From Rhodothermales bacterium (lineage in GTDB: Bacteria; Bacteroidota; Rhodothermia; Rhodothermales; JANQRZ01): DNA of 64,000 bases. Numbering within the stretch: position 1 is the stretch's first letter; each line of letters opens with the position of its first letter. Of this stretch, positions 18,411-26,652 are shown piece after piece. The notes beneath the pieces were generated by a model. The model saw nothing but the letters and a program-made list of their open reading frames with translations, was not told where the DNA came from and made no database searches. The stretch is from NCBI GenBank assembly GCA_039944855.1, contig JBDUXZ010000029.1, forward strand, positions 62,001-126,000. Direction: 5' to 3'. The translations under genes were made by a program, and so were the position numbers.

Positions 18411-18567
18411 CCCACGCCCCCGCTACACGGTCGCCCTCTATGCCCGCATACCCCCCGCTTCCCAGCCCCCAAGCCGGGCGCGGGCGGGCTGGCCCCGTCC
18501 GGTTCACTACGCCGGGCCGGGCCAAGGGCGGCCACCTTTTTTCCCACGCTCTGAAGCAGAGGCCGCG

Positions 18568-18945
18568 ATGATCCACCTGCTCGCTCCCCCGTCATCCCCT
18601 GTGTTGAGCGTTGAGTTCGCCGACTTCGTCGGGTCGCAGGAGCACCGCCGCTTCCTCGCCGTCCTCCGCCGCGCGGTGCGTGCGCACGGGCGGATCGACC
18701 TCCTCCTCGACGTCTCCCGCCTCCGCGCCATCGACGGCGGCATCGTCACGGCCGGGCAGGCCTTCGCCGCCACCGATCCGCACGCGATACGGCGGCTCGC
18801 CGTCGTCGGTGACCACGACTGGGCAGCGTGGGTGGTCGTGATGGCCGGCCGGTACCTCCGCACGCGCCCGCGCTGGTTCCGGCCGGCCGACCGTGCCCTC
18901 GCCGAGCAGTTCGTCCAGTTTCCGAGCCTCACCGTCACCTCCTGA
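18568..18945 (+). CDS. Single-domain SpoIIAA-like (STAS/Sec14-fold) protein
   Basis: 125 residues, no signal peptide, so cytoplasmic. The pattern fits the SpoIIAA-like family (PF11964 type): an N-terminal strand VLSVEFADFV, a helix, a central strand IDLLLDVSRLRAIDGG, a second helix, then AIRRLAVVGDHDWAAWVV and a final strand/helix where RWFRPADRALAEQF ends the domain. The family fold relates STAS anti-anti-sigma and Sec14 lipid-binding proteins; no function is established. Its stop is 3 bp before the ATG of an MscS channel, so the two are probably translated together. Three more proteins with this fold lie within 13 kb. Confidence 0.75.
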   Translation: MIHLLAPPSSPVLSVEFADFVGSQEHRRFLAVLRRAVRAHGRIDLLLDVSRLRAIDGGIVTAGQAFAATDPHAIRRLAVVGDHDWAAWVVVMAGRYLRTRPRWFRPADRALAEQFVQFPSLTVTS

Positions 18946-18948
18946 CCG

Positions 18949-20094
18949 ATGCGCTCGCTCCTCCACCGGTTCTTCAGCGACGACCTCCTCGCTCACTCCG
19001 TGCTCGGCGCGACGGTCGAGGACTGGTCGCTCCTCGTGCTCGCGCTCGTCGCCACGGCGATTCTCCTCGCTGGAGCGCGGCGGCTCATCGCGTGGCGCGT
19101 CGAGCGCATGGCCGGGCGGACGATGACGTGGGGCGAGCAGGTCGTCACGAACGTGCTCGAGCGGACGCGGAGCTACTTCCTCTTCGCCTTCGCCCTCTAC
19201 CTCGCCGCCCGCCTCATCGGGTGGGACGAGCGCGGGCTCGACTTCACCGCGGGCCTGTTCACGCTCGCCTTCCTCCTCCAGAGCGGCCGGTGGATCACCG
19301 GGCTCATCACGCTATGGATCGAGCGCTACAAGAAGCAGCACATCGAGGTCGACGCCGCGAGTGTGACGAGCATGCAGGCCGTCGGCATCCTTGCGCGAAT
19401 CGCCGTATGGGCTATCATCGGGCTCATGCTGCTCGACAACCTCGGCTTCGACGTGACGGCCCTCGTCGCCGGCCTCGGTATCGGCGGGATCGCGATTGGC
19501 CTCGCCATGCAGAACATCCTCGGCGACCTCTTCGCCTCGCTCTCGATCGTGCTCGACAAGCCGTTCGTGATCGGGGACATGCTCGCCGTCGGCGACGACC
19601 TCGGGACGGTGGAGTACATCGGGCTGAAGTCGACGCGGGTGCGGAGCCTCTCGGGCGAGCAGATCGTGTTCTCGAACGGGGACCTCCTTTCGAGCCGCGT
19701 GCGAAACTACCGGCGGATGACGGAGCGGCGCGTGGTCTTCGCTTTCGGTGTGACCTACGCCACGGAGCACGCCACGCTCGAGGCCATCCCCGGCGTCGTC
19801 CGTGCCATCATCGAGGCCGAGGGCGAGGTGCTCCCGCCGGTCCGGTTCGACCGCGCCCACTTCAAGAAGTTCGGCGACTCGTCGCTCGACTTCGAGGCCG
19901 TGTACTACGTGCTCGACCCCGACTACGGCCGCTACATGGACGTGCAGCAGGCCATCAACCTCGCCCTCGTCGAGGCCTTCGAAGCGCGCGGCATCGACTT
20001 CGCCTTCCCGACGCGGACGCTCCACGTCGAGCAGGCTCCGCCACTGACCGTCCGCAGCAGCACCGCGAACGGGAGCTCCACCCCCGAACCCTGA
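18949..20094 (+). CDS. MscS-family mechanosensitive channel
   Basis: 381 residues. Three to four membrane helices come first (LLVLALVATAILLAG, SYFLFAFALYLAARLIGW, AVWAIIGLMLLDNLGF), then the pore helix VTALVAGLGIGGIAIGLAMQ with the Gly/Ala pattern of TM3, and the MscS beta and C-terminal domains (LSIVLDKPFVIGDM, EYIGLKSTRVRSL). Such channels open under membrane tension during hypo-osmotic shock. The gene begins 3 bp after a SpoIIAA-like gene and ends 7 bp before a SpoIIAA-like/TetR-C protein, a tight three-gene unit that implies the SpoIIAA-like proteins act with the channel or sense the same signal. Confidence 0.92.
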   Translation: MRSLLHRFFSDDLLAHSVLGATVEDWSLLVLALVATAILLAGARRLIAWRVERMAGRTMTWGEQVVTNVLERTRSYFLFAFALYLAARLIGWDERGLDFTAGLFTLAFLLQSGRWITGLITLWIERYKKQHIEVDAASVTSMQAVGILARIAVWAIIGLMLLDNLGFDVTALVAGLGIGGIAIGLAMQNILGDLFASLSIVLDKPFVIGDMLAVGDDLGTVEYIGLKSTRVRSLSGEQIVFSNGDLLSSRVRNYRRMTERRVVFAFGVTYATEHATLEAIPGVVRAIIEAEGEVLPPVRFDRAHFKKFGDSSLDFEAVYYVLDPDYGRYMDVQQAINLALVEAFEARGIDFAFPTRTLHVEQAPPLTVRSSTANGSSTPEP

Positions 20095-20101
20095 TTCCGC
20101 C

Positions 20102-21073
20102 ATGCTCCGACTCCGCTCCGACCAAGACGACTCCGGCCTCGCCGTGCTCCACGTTGAGCCCAGCGGGGAGTTCAGCGCGCAGGACTTTAGCACGTTCCTC
20201 GACGCGCTCCGTCGCTACGACGGGTGCGGCGGCGCCCGTGTCCTCCTCACCCCGGACGGACTCACGGGGGTCGAGACGGACGCGCTCTGGGCACGGTTGC
20301 GGGTCGCGGTGCCGCCCATCGTCTGCCGCGTAGCCGTTGTGGGGGACCGCCCATGGGAACGGCGCTACGCCCGCGTCGTGGCCTCGGCGCACGGCGTCCC
20401 CGCGCGTTACTTCCCGAGCGTCGAGCACGACGATGCGTCCCGCTGGCTGTGCTCCGAAGTGCCAGAGCCCCAGCCTGACCTCGCCCCATCGGGCGCGGTA
20501 TCCGAGACGCCGCCCGCCTCCGCCGACCCGGCCGACGCCGCCCGCATCGACGCCGTCTACGACGCGCTCGACCTCCTCGTCAAGGACACGCTCGGGGTCG
20601 TGAGCCCGTTCGAGCACGCGTTCCTCGCGCGGCTCCAGTGGTTCTCCGGCACCCTGGCTTATCTGTGGTGGCAGGAGCACGAAGGGCTGGAGGACGTGCT
20701 GGGATCGGGCCGGGACCGGCTGCGGGCCGATCCGGCGCTGGCGCAGCGGATGGAGTTCCGCCACCGCGCGCTCGTCGCGCTCGTGGAGGCCGCGCTCGAA
20801 CGGGAGATGGCGGCGGGCCGTCTGCGATTTGGCGATACGGCCGAGCTGGCGCCTCGCCTCCTGCACGCCGCCTTCGTGGTGTGCTCGCTCGCGGTGGAGG
20901 GGGCTGAGCGGGGAGACCTGTTCCGCGACAAGCTTCGCGCGCACGCCGCCGTCCTCGCCCACCTCCTCTTCGACCGCATCCGGGCCGTGAACGCTCGGCC
21001 GCTGGCCACACGTGAGGGCGCTCTGCCGGGCCTCGCAGCGAGCCTCCTACCGACTGCCTCACCCTCCGTGTAA
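20102..21073 (+). CDS. SpoIIAA-like domain fused to a TetR-type ligand-binding half lacking HTH
   Basis: 323 residues. The first about 120 form a SpoIIAA-like domain (VLHVEPSGEFSAQDFSTFLD; then VCRVAVVGDRPWERRY). After a Pro/Ala linker, residues about 155-320 are all-helical and align with the ligand-binding half of the TetR fusion at 30242: VYDALDLLVKDTL against VYDEVIRLAEQTL, and LVEAALEREMAAGRL against HVEAAVASGEL. The TetR helix-turn-helix found between the two halves in that paralogue is absent, so this protein probably does not bind DNA by itself. It may act as a heterodimer partner, antagonist or sensor. It starts 7 bp after the MscS gene. I know of no characterised protein with this architecture. 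Confidence 0.65.
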   Translation: MLRLRSDQDDSGLAVLHVEPSGEFSAQDFSTFLDALRRYDGCGGARVLLTPDGLTGVETDALWARLRVAVPPIVCRVAVVGDRPWERRYARVVASAHGVPARYFPSVEHDDASRWLCSEVPEPQPDLAPSGAVSETPPASADPADAARIDAVYDALDLLVKDTLGVVSPFEHAFLARLQWFSGTLAYLWWQEHEGLEDVLGSGRDRLRADPALAQRMEFRHRALVALVEAALEREMAAGRLRFGDTAELAPRLLHAAFVVCSLAVEGAERGDLFRDKLRAHAAVLAHLLFDRIRAVNARPLATREGALPGLAASLLPTASPSV

Positions 21074-21174
21074 ACCCCGGGGTGGCCAGCGCACTGGCCC
21101 CTCACGCCCGCACCACCGCCCGTCTGTGCGGGCTGCCGTGCTACCCCTCCTGACCCCCTTAGCCTCGCCCTTCC

Positions 21175-21876
21175 ATGATCCGATTCGCCTTCCTCGCCAT
21201 CACGCTCCTCGCGGCCCCGGCCGCCCGTGCGCAGTTCGGCTCCGAGGCCAGCATCACCTACTTCGGCGTCGGCGGCAACGCGCTCGACACCGGCAACCTC
21301 TCCGACCGCATCGGCGCCCGAGGCTACGGGTCGCTCGAACCCGGCGGCGTCGGGTTCGCCACGGCCCGGTACCAGTTCCGCGGGCGGCTCGTCGGTGGGA
21401 TCGAGGGTCATACGACGCAGCGCGACGAGGCGAGGAACGGCGCGTTCGAGGCCTCGCTCTCCGGCCGCTACGCCACGCTCAACGTCGGCTACCTCGCCTA
21501 CTCGACGGAGCGGCTCAAGCTCTACCCCCTCGTCGGCGGCGGCTACGGCGACCTCACGCTCCGGCTCTATGAGGACGCCACGGATCCCGATTTCGACGGC
21601 ACCCTCGACAATCCCCGCCGCGGCTCCTCGCTTTCGAGCCGGGGCTGGCTCCTCAACGCCGGCCTCGGCGGCGACTTCATCGTCCCGATCCGCAAGAGCG
21701 AGGACCACACGCGCGGCCTCGCCTTCGGCCTCCGCGCCGGCTACCTCCTCGACCTCTCCAGCGGCGACTGGGAGCAGTTTAGCGAATTCGGTGTGGACGG
21801 CGGCCCCGAGGCGAGCCTCGCCGGGCCGTACCTCCGCCTCCTCATCGGCTTCAGCTCTGTCGAGGCGGGCCGCTGA
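21175..21876 (+). CDS. Outer-membrane beta-barrel protein of unknown function
   Basis: 233 residues. The signal peptide is MIRFAFLAITLLAAPAARAQ. The mature part reads as paired amphipathic strands: GSLEPGGVGFATARYQFRGR, ATLNVGYLAYSTERLKLYPL, then GWLLNAGLGGDFIVPIRK and AFGLRAGYLLDL. One long loop is Asp/Pro-rich (DATDPDFDGTLDNP). It resembles Bacteroidota outer-membrane barrels of 8-10 strands, but I cannot place it in a named family. It lies in the same direction as and between two SpoIIAA-like genes, 101 bp after one and 59 bp before the next, probably in the same transcription unit. Confidence 0.7.
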   Translation: MIRFAFLAITLLAAPAARAQFGSEASITYFGVGGNALDTGNLSDRIGARGYGSLEPGGVGFATARYQFRGRLVGGIEGHTTQRDEARNGAFEASLSGRYATLNVGYLAYSTERLKLYPLVGGGYGDLTLRLYEDATDPDFDGTLDNPRRGSSLSSRGWLLNAGLGGDFIVPIRKSEDHTRGLAFGLRAGYLLDLSSGDWEQFSEFGVDGGPEASLAGPYLRLLIGFSSVEAGR

Positions 21877-21935
21877 CCGCGCCTCGACCTCCCGCCTCCG
21901 GCTCGCGTCCCCGACCCCAACCCGCCCGGCCTGTC

Positions 21936-23123
21936 ATGATCGAACTCCTCGCCTCACCCGCCCCCCACGTCGTCGCCTTCCGCATCTCCGGTTCCGTCGA
22001 CACCTCCGACGTAAAGACGGCCGCCGCCGCCCTCGATCGCGCCCTCAACCTCCACGAGCAGCTCTCGCTCTTCGCCGACCTCCGGCCCCTCGAGGGGATC
22101 TCGCTGGGACGGCTCCTCCGAGACCTCCGCTTCAGCTTTTCCCAACTCGGCCGTTTCGACCGGTACTACCGCGTGGCCGTCGTCACGGGGGAGGAGTGGA
22201 TCGAGACGGTAGCGACGTGGGAGGGCAAGCTGATCCCGGGTGCCGAAGGCGAAGCGTTCGCGACGGAGCAGCACGACGAAGCGCTCGCGTGGATCGCCGA
22301 GCGGCCTGTCCCGGCCCGGCCTGGCATCGCAGCCGTCGACGCGGAGCCGTCCGAGTCGGCTGGGGGCACGCCGATTCTCGCCTACGCCCTCCGCGGCCCC
22401 GTCGCCGCCGAAGACGTCGAGCGGTTGGAGGCCGACTTCGCGGCGCACGAGCGGTTCCGGCTCCTCGTGCGCGCCGAGGACTTCGACGGTGTCCGCCCCG
22501 GCGCCTTCACGGCGGAGCTTCCCCACATGAAGCAGGAAGCCCTCCGCCGCATCGAGCGCTACGCCGTCGTCGGCGGGCCAGGCTGGCTGGTGGGGCTCGT
22601 CCGCGCCTTCGCCCCGCTGCTCCCGATGGAGGTCCGCCACCTCGAGGCCGATGAGGAAGCCGAGGCATGGGCATGGCTGCGCGAAGCGTCCGCGACGTCT
22701 GAATCGACCACCGAATCCTCCGCTGCCGCGCCCGGCATTGAGGAGATCCCCACGACGAGTCGGAGCACGCTCGCCTTCGCCGTCACCGGCCCCCTCACCG
22801 CCGCCGACTACGAGCGGACGTTCACGCCGCGCCTGAAAGAAGTCGCTCGTGGGCACGACGCGGTCGACGTCCTCCTCCGGTTCGATGACTTCGACGGGAT
22901 GACGCTCGGGGCGTTGAAGGAAGACGCGAGCCTCGTCACGTTCGTGGACCAGCTCCGCCACATCGCCATTGTCGGCGGACCGGCCTGGATGGCGGCGGCG
23001 TCGAAAGCGCTCGCCCCGCTGCTCCCCCTCGACGCCCGCTTTTTCGCCGCCGACGACGAGGCCGAAGCGTGGGCCTGGCTGGACGCTGCGCCGGCACCCA
23101 TCGAGGCCTCATTCGCCCCATGA
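21936..23123 (+). CDS. Triple SpoIIAA-like repeat protein
   Basis: 395 residues made of three tandem SpoIIAA-like domains (about 1-125, 145-255 and 280-385) joined by acidic Ser/Ala linkers. Each repeat has the same landmarks: an opening FRISGSV / YALRGPV / FAVTGPL strand; an acidic central strand (SLFADLRPLEG, LLVRAEDFDGV, LLRFDDFDGM); a YRVAVVTGEEW / YAVVGGPGW / IAIVGGPAW strand; and a final EALAWI or EAWAWL helix. Repeats 2 and 3 are closest to each other, pointing to recent internal duplication. No signal or membrane segment is visible. Its TGA overlaps the ATG of the following tolC gene (ATGA), so it is translationally coupled to an exporter. Confidence 0.75.
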   Translation: MIELLASPAPHVVAFRISGSVDTSDVKTAAAALDRALNLHEQLSLFADLRPLEGISLGRLLRDLRFSFSQLGRFDRYYRVAVVTGEEWIETVATWEGKLIPGAEGEAFATEQHDEALAWIAERPVPARPGIAAVDAEPSESAGGTPILAYALRGPVAAEDVERLEADFAAHERFRLLVRAEDFDGVRPGAFTAELPHMKQEALRRIERYAVVGGPGWLVGLVRAFAPLLPMEVRHLEADEEAEAWAWLREASATSESTTESSAAAPGIEEIPTTSRSTLAFAVTGPLTAADYERTFTPRLKEVARGHDAVDVLLRFDDFDGMTLGALKEDASLVTFVDQLRHIAIVGGPAWMAAASKALAPLLPLDARFFAADDEAEAWAWLDAAPAPIEASFAP

Positions 23124-24550
23124 ACCCGCTCTCGCCCGTGCGCGCTCTCGCCTTCCTCGCCCTCATAGCCGGCCTCGTCGTCCCCCTCGAAGGGGCGGCG
23201 CAGGTCGCCCCCGCGGCTCCGTACGACACGACCGCTGCCGTCGGCCTCACGCTCGGCGACGCTGTCCGCCTCGCGCTCACCCAGAGCGTCGAGCTTGAAC
23301 GGGCGGGCTACACCGTCGCCCTGCGGGCGCTCGACCTCCGCGCGGCGCGGGCGGCCGGCGACCCCGAGCTTTCCGTCTCCGGCGGCCCCGCCGTCCGCTA
23401 CGCCCGCGGCTACGCGACCGACTTCTTTGGCAATCCCGACGATACGGATCCCGAGTTCGATCTGGTGACGGAGGGCGAGACGAGCGCTGGGGTCACCGCG
23501 AGCGCGCAGTTCAGCCTTCCGCTCTTCGACGGCGGCGCGCGGCGCGCCAACCGGCGGGCGGCCGAGCGCGTGCTCGACGCGGCCCGGCTCGACCTCGACC
23601 GAGCGGCGGAGGACGTGGCGAGCCAGGCGGCAACGCAGTACCTGCAAGTGCTCCAGTTCGCCGACATCGTACGCGTGGAGACCACGAATCTCGAAGCCGA
23701 GCGCGCGCTCCTCGACCGCGTACAGGCGGAGTACGACGTGGGCAACCGCAACATCAGCGACGTGCTCCAGCAGCGGGCCGCGATCGCGCTCGGCGAGCAG
23801 CGCCTCGCCACGGCGCGGCGCAACGAGGCCGTCGCCCGGCTCGGCCTGCGGCAGACGCTCCGGCTCCCGCCGGGCACCCCGCTCGACCTGGCTCCGGCCC
23901 CGGACGACCTCCTCACGCGCCCCCTCCTCGACCTCGACGTGGCCGAGCTCGTCGCCCTCGCGTTCGCCGAGCGGCCCGACCTCGACGCGCAGGCCCTCCT
24001 CGTCGAGGCAGCGGGGTTCGACATCCGCGCGGCCCGCGCCGGGCGCTACCCCAACCTCAGCCTCGGCGGCAGCGCCGGGACGAGCTTCAACACGCTCGAC
24101 GACAACAGCGGCTTCGGCGGGCAGTTCTTCGACGTGAACCCGAACACGAGCGCCGGCCTCACGCTGTCCATCCCGATCCTCGATCAGGGGCGGACGCGGC
24201 GGGCCGTCGAGCGGGCGCAGGTGCTCGTCTCCGACGCCGACGCCGCGCTCGACCTCCAACAGCTCCGCGTCGCGGCCGACGTCGAGACGGCGGTGCTCGA
24301 CGTGGAGGCCGCCGCCGCCCGGCTCGCCGCCGCGACGGAAGCCGTCGCCGCCGCCCGCGAGGCGCTCGCCGCCACGGAGGCCCGCTACCGCGTCGGCGCG
24401 GGCATCTTCCTCGACGTGCTCGACGCGCGCCGCGTGCTCGTGCAGGCCGAGACCGACGTGGCCGCCGCCCGCTACGACCTCCTCATCGGCCGCATCGCCG
24501 TGGCCTACCAGACCGGCCTCCTCGGCGAGGCCCTCGTCGCCCTCGACTAA
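23120..24550 (+). CDS. TolC-family outer-membrane protein (ABC exporter operon)
   Basis: 476 residues from the ATG that overlaps the preceding stop codon; this start gives a proper signal peptide (LAFLALIAGLVVPLEGAAQ). Two OEP repeats follow, beginning with GLTLGDAVRLALTQSVELE and ending with a coiled region rich in Ala (EAAAARLAAATEAVAAARE). It is expected to form the outer-membrane duct for the MacA/MacB-like exporter encoded directly downstream (6 bp to the fusion protein gene). It is only distantly similar to the TolC protein at 10301, so the two exporters have independent channels. Confidence 0.93.
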   Translation: MNPLSPVRALAFLALIAGLVVPLEGAAQVAPAAPYDTTAAVGLTLGDAVRLALTQSVELERAGYTVALRALDLRAARAAGDPELSVSGGPAVRYARGYATDFFGNPDDTDPEFDLVTEGETSAGVTASAQFSLPLFDGGARRANRRAAERVLDAARLDLDRAAEDVASQAATQYLQVLQFADIVRVETTNLEAERALLDRVQAEYDVGNRNISDVLQQRAAIALGEQRLATARRNEAVARLGLRQTLRLPPGTPLDLAPAPDDLLTRPLLDLDVAELVALAFAERPDLDAQALLVEAAGFDIRAARAGRYPNLSLGGSAGTSFNTLDDNSGFGGQFFDVNPNTSAGLTLSIPILDQGRTRRAVERAQVLVSDADAALDLQQLRVAADVETAVLDVEAAAARLAAATEAVAAAREALAATEARYRVGAGIFLDVLDARRVLVQAETDVAAARYDLLIGRIAVAYQTGLLGEALVALD

Positions 24551-24556
24551 ATCCCC

Positions 24557-25867
24557 ATGAAGCGTTTCTTCCGTCCCAAGTACCTCCTCCTCGCCGCGGT
24601 CGTCCTGATCGTCGTGCTCCTTTTCGCCCGCGGGTGCGGCGGCGACGGCGAGGCCGTCGAGCCCTACGAGACCGCGACCGTCCGCGTGGGCGACCTCGTC
24701 TCGACCGTCTCCGCGACGGGCACGCTCGACGCCGTCGGCACCGTGACGGTCGGCACACAAGTGTCGGGCGAGCTCGCGCGCGTGTTCGTCGACTTCAACG
24801 ACCGCGTCGAGCAGGGCGACCTCCTCGCCGTGGTCGACACCGAGTTGCTCGACGCCTCCGTCCGCGACGCGCAGGCGGGCGTGGACCGGGCGCTCGCGGG
24901 GCAGCGGCAGGCCGAGGCCTCGGTTGCGCAGGCCGAGGCGCAGCGGGCCGAAGCCACCGCCGCGCTCGCGCGCAACGAGCCGCTCGTGGAGCAGGGCTAC
25001 CTCTCGGCGCGCGAGTTCGCCCCGATCCAGACCGCTGCCGAGACGGCCGCCGCGTCGGTGCGCTCAGCGCAGGCGGGCGTGCGCTCGGCCGAGGCGAGCG
25101 TGGCCTCGGCGCGCGAGGCGCTCCGGCAGGCGCAGAAGAACCGGCAGAACGCCGAGATCCGCGCGCCGATCTCCGGCGTCGTGATCCAGCGGAACGTGGA
25201 CGCCGGGCAGACCGTCGCCGCGAGCTTCTCGACGCCCGAGCTGTTCGTGATCGCCGAGGACCTGGGCGACATGGAGATCCTCGTTCAGGTGGACGAGAGC
25301 GACGTCGGGCTCGTCGAAGCGGGCCAGCCGGTCGAGTTCACCGTCGCGGCCTACCCTGACCGGACGTTCCGCGGCGTCACGCGCGAGGTCCGCCTCCGCC
25401 CGCAGACGGTCCAGAACGTCGTGCTCTACACCGTCGTCGTCGCCGCCGACAACGAGAGCGGCCTGCTCCTGCCGGGCATGACGGCGACGGTCGACTTCAT
25501 CGTGGGTGGCGTCGAGGACGCCCTCCTCGCTCCTGCCGCGGCCATCCGGTTCGACCCACCCGAGGAGATCCGCGCCGCCGCCCGCGAGGCGCAGCGCGAA
25601 GCCGAGGCCGCCGTCCGCACAACGTCCGACACCGGCCCGGCCGACGCCCCGACGTTCGCCTCCGACCTCGCTGAAGTCTGGACGCCCACGGGCGACGGCG
25701 ACGGCCCGCCTCTCCGCCCGATCCTCGTCCGCGTCCTCGCCACCGACGGCACGACGACGGCGATTGCCCCCCGCGAGGCGTCCGACAGCGACGTGGTCCG
25801 GGCCGGGCTGGAGGTCGTCACGCGTGTGAACGACACCGAATCCGGGTCGGGGGTCCGCGTCGAATAA
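24557..25867 (+). CDS. MacA-like membrane-fusion protein
   Basis: 436 residues. An N-terminal membrane anchor (LLLAAVVLIVVLLFARG) is followed by lipoyl half (VTVGTQVSGELARVFVDFND), a long Ala/Gln hairpin, second lipoyl half (AEIRAPISGVVIQRNVDAGQ), a beta-barrel and a membrane-proximal domain. A 60-residue insert rich in Ala, Glu and Asp (about 340-400) interrupts the last domain, as in several Bacteroidota MacA homologues. It should link the MacB-type transporter to TolC in the periplasm. Its stop TAA overlaps the ATG of the ATPase gene by one base. Confidence 0.93.
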   Translation: MKRFFRPKYLLLAAVVLIVVLLFARGCGGDGEAVEPYETATVRVGDLVSTVSATGTLDAVGTVTVGTQVSGELARVFVDFNDRVEQGDLLAVVDTELLDASVRDAQAGVDRALAGQRQAEASVAQAEAQRAEATAALARNEPLVEQGYLSAREFAPIQTAAETAAASVRSAQAGVRSAEASVASAREALRQAQKNRQNAEIRAPISGVVIQRNVDAGQTVAASFSTPELFVIAEDLGDMEILVQVDESDVGLVEAGQPVEFTVAAYPDRTFRGVTREVRLRPQTVQNVVLYTVVVAADNESGLLLPGMTATVDFIVGGVEDALLAPAAAIRFDPPEEIRAAAREAQREAEAAVRTTSDTGPADAPTFASDLAEVWTPTGDGDGPPLRPILVRVLATDGTTTAIAPREASDSDVVRAGLEVVTRVNDTESGSGVRVE

Positions 25868-26652
25868 TGGCGACCTCCACAAACCAGACCGCCGCCGACC
25901 AGCCCGTCATCCGCACCGAGGGGCTGGAGAAGGTGTACCCCGGCGCGGAGCCCGTCCACGCCCTCCGCCCGCTCGACTTCACCGTGGAGCGCGGCGAGTT
26001 CGTCGCCGTGATGGGCGTCTCGGGCTCGGGCAAGAGCACGCTGATGAACCTCCTCGGCTGCCTCGACACGCCGACGAGCGGCTCGTACCGCCTCGACGGC
26101 GTCGAGGTCGGCGGGCTCTCGCGGAACCAGCGGGCCGACCTCCGCAGCCAGAAGCTCGGCTTCATCTTCCAGGGCTTCAACCTCCTCGCCCGGACGACGG
26201 CCGTCGACAACGTCCTCCTCCCGCTCCTCTACGACCGGACCGGGCGGATCAAGGACCCGAACGCGCGGGCCGTCGAGGCGCTCACGCGCGTCGGCCTCGA
26301 GCACCGGCTGGACCACGAGCCGAGCGAGCTCTCGGGCGGGCAGCAGCAGCGCGTCGCGATTGCCCGCGCCCTTGTCAACGAGCCCGCCGTCATCCTCGCC
26401 GACGAGCCTACGGGCAACCTCGACACGCGCACGACGATCGAGGTGATGGCGCTCTTCCAGGAGCTCAACGACGCCGGGATCACGATCCTCATCGTGACCC
26501 ACGAGCCCGAGGTGTCGGAGTATTGCAAGCGCGTGATCGAACTGCGCGACGGCTACCTCATCCGCGACGAGCCGGTGGAAGGTCGCCGCGACGCCCGCCG
26601 CGACCTCGAGACCGACACGCCGCTCATCCCCCTGCCCGAATCCCCCGCCTAA
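25867..26652 (+). CDS. MacB/LolD-type ABC transporter ATPase
   Basis: 261 residues with all nucleotide-binding motifs: Walker [10 protein letters not shown] (50-58), Q loop around FIFQGFNLL, signature [15 protein letters not shown], Walker [13 protein letters not shown], and switch His in IVTHEPEVS. The N-terminal sequence ([19 protein letters not shown]) places it in the MacB/LolD/FtsE group of mechanotransmission-type exporters. It is the separate ATPase of a split MacB system. The permease ATG directly abuts its stop. ATP hydrolysis would drive export through the MacA-like and TolC proteins encoded upstream. Confidence 0.95.
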   Translation: MATSTNQTAADQPVIRTEGLEKVYPGAEPVHALRPLDFTVERGEFVAVMGVSGSGKSTLMNLLGCLDTPTSGSYRLDGVEVGGLSRNQRADLRSQKLGFIFQGFNLLARTTAVDNVLLPLLYDRTGRIKDPNARAVEALTRVGLEHRLDHEPSELSGGQQQRVAIARALVNEPAVILADEPTGNLDTRTTIEVMALFQELNDAGITILIVTHEPEVSEYCKRVIELRDGYLIRDEPVEGRRDARRDLETDTPLIPLPESPA

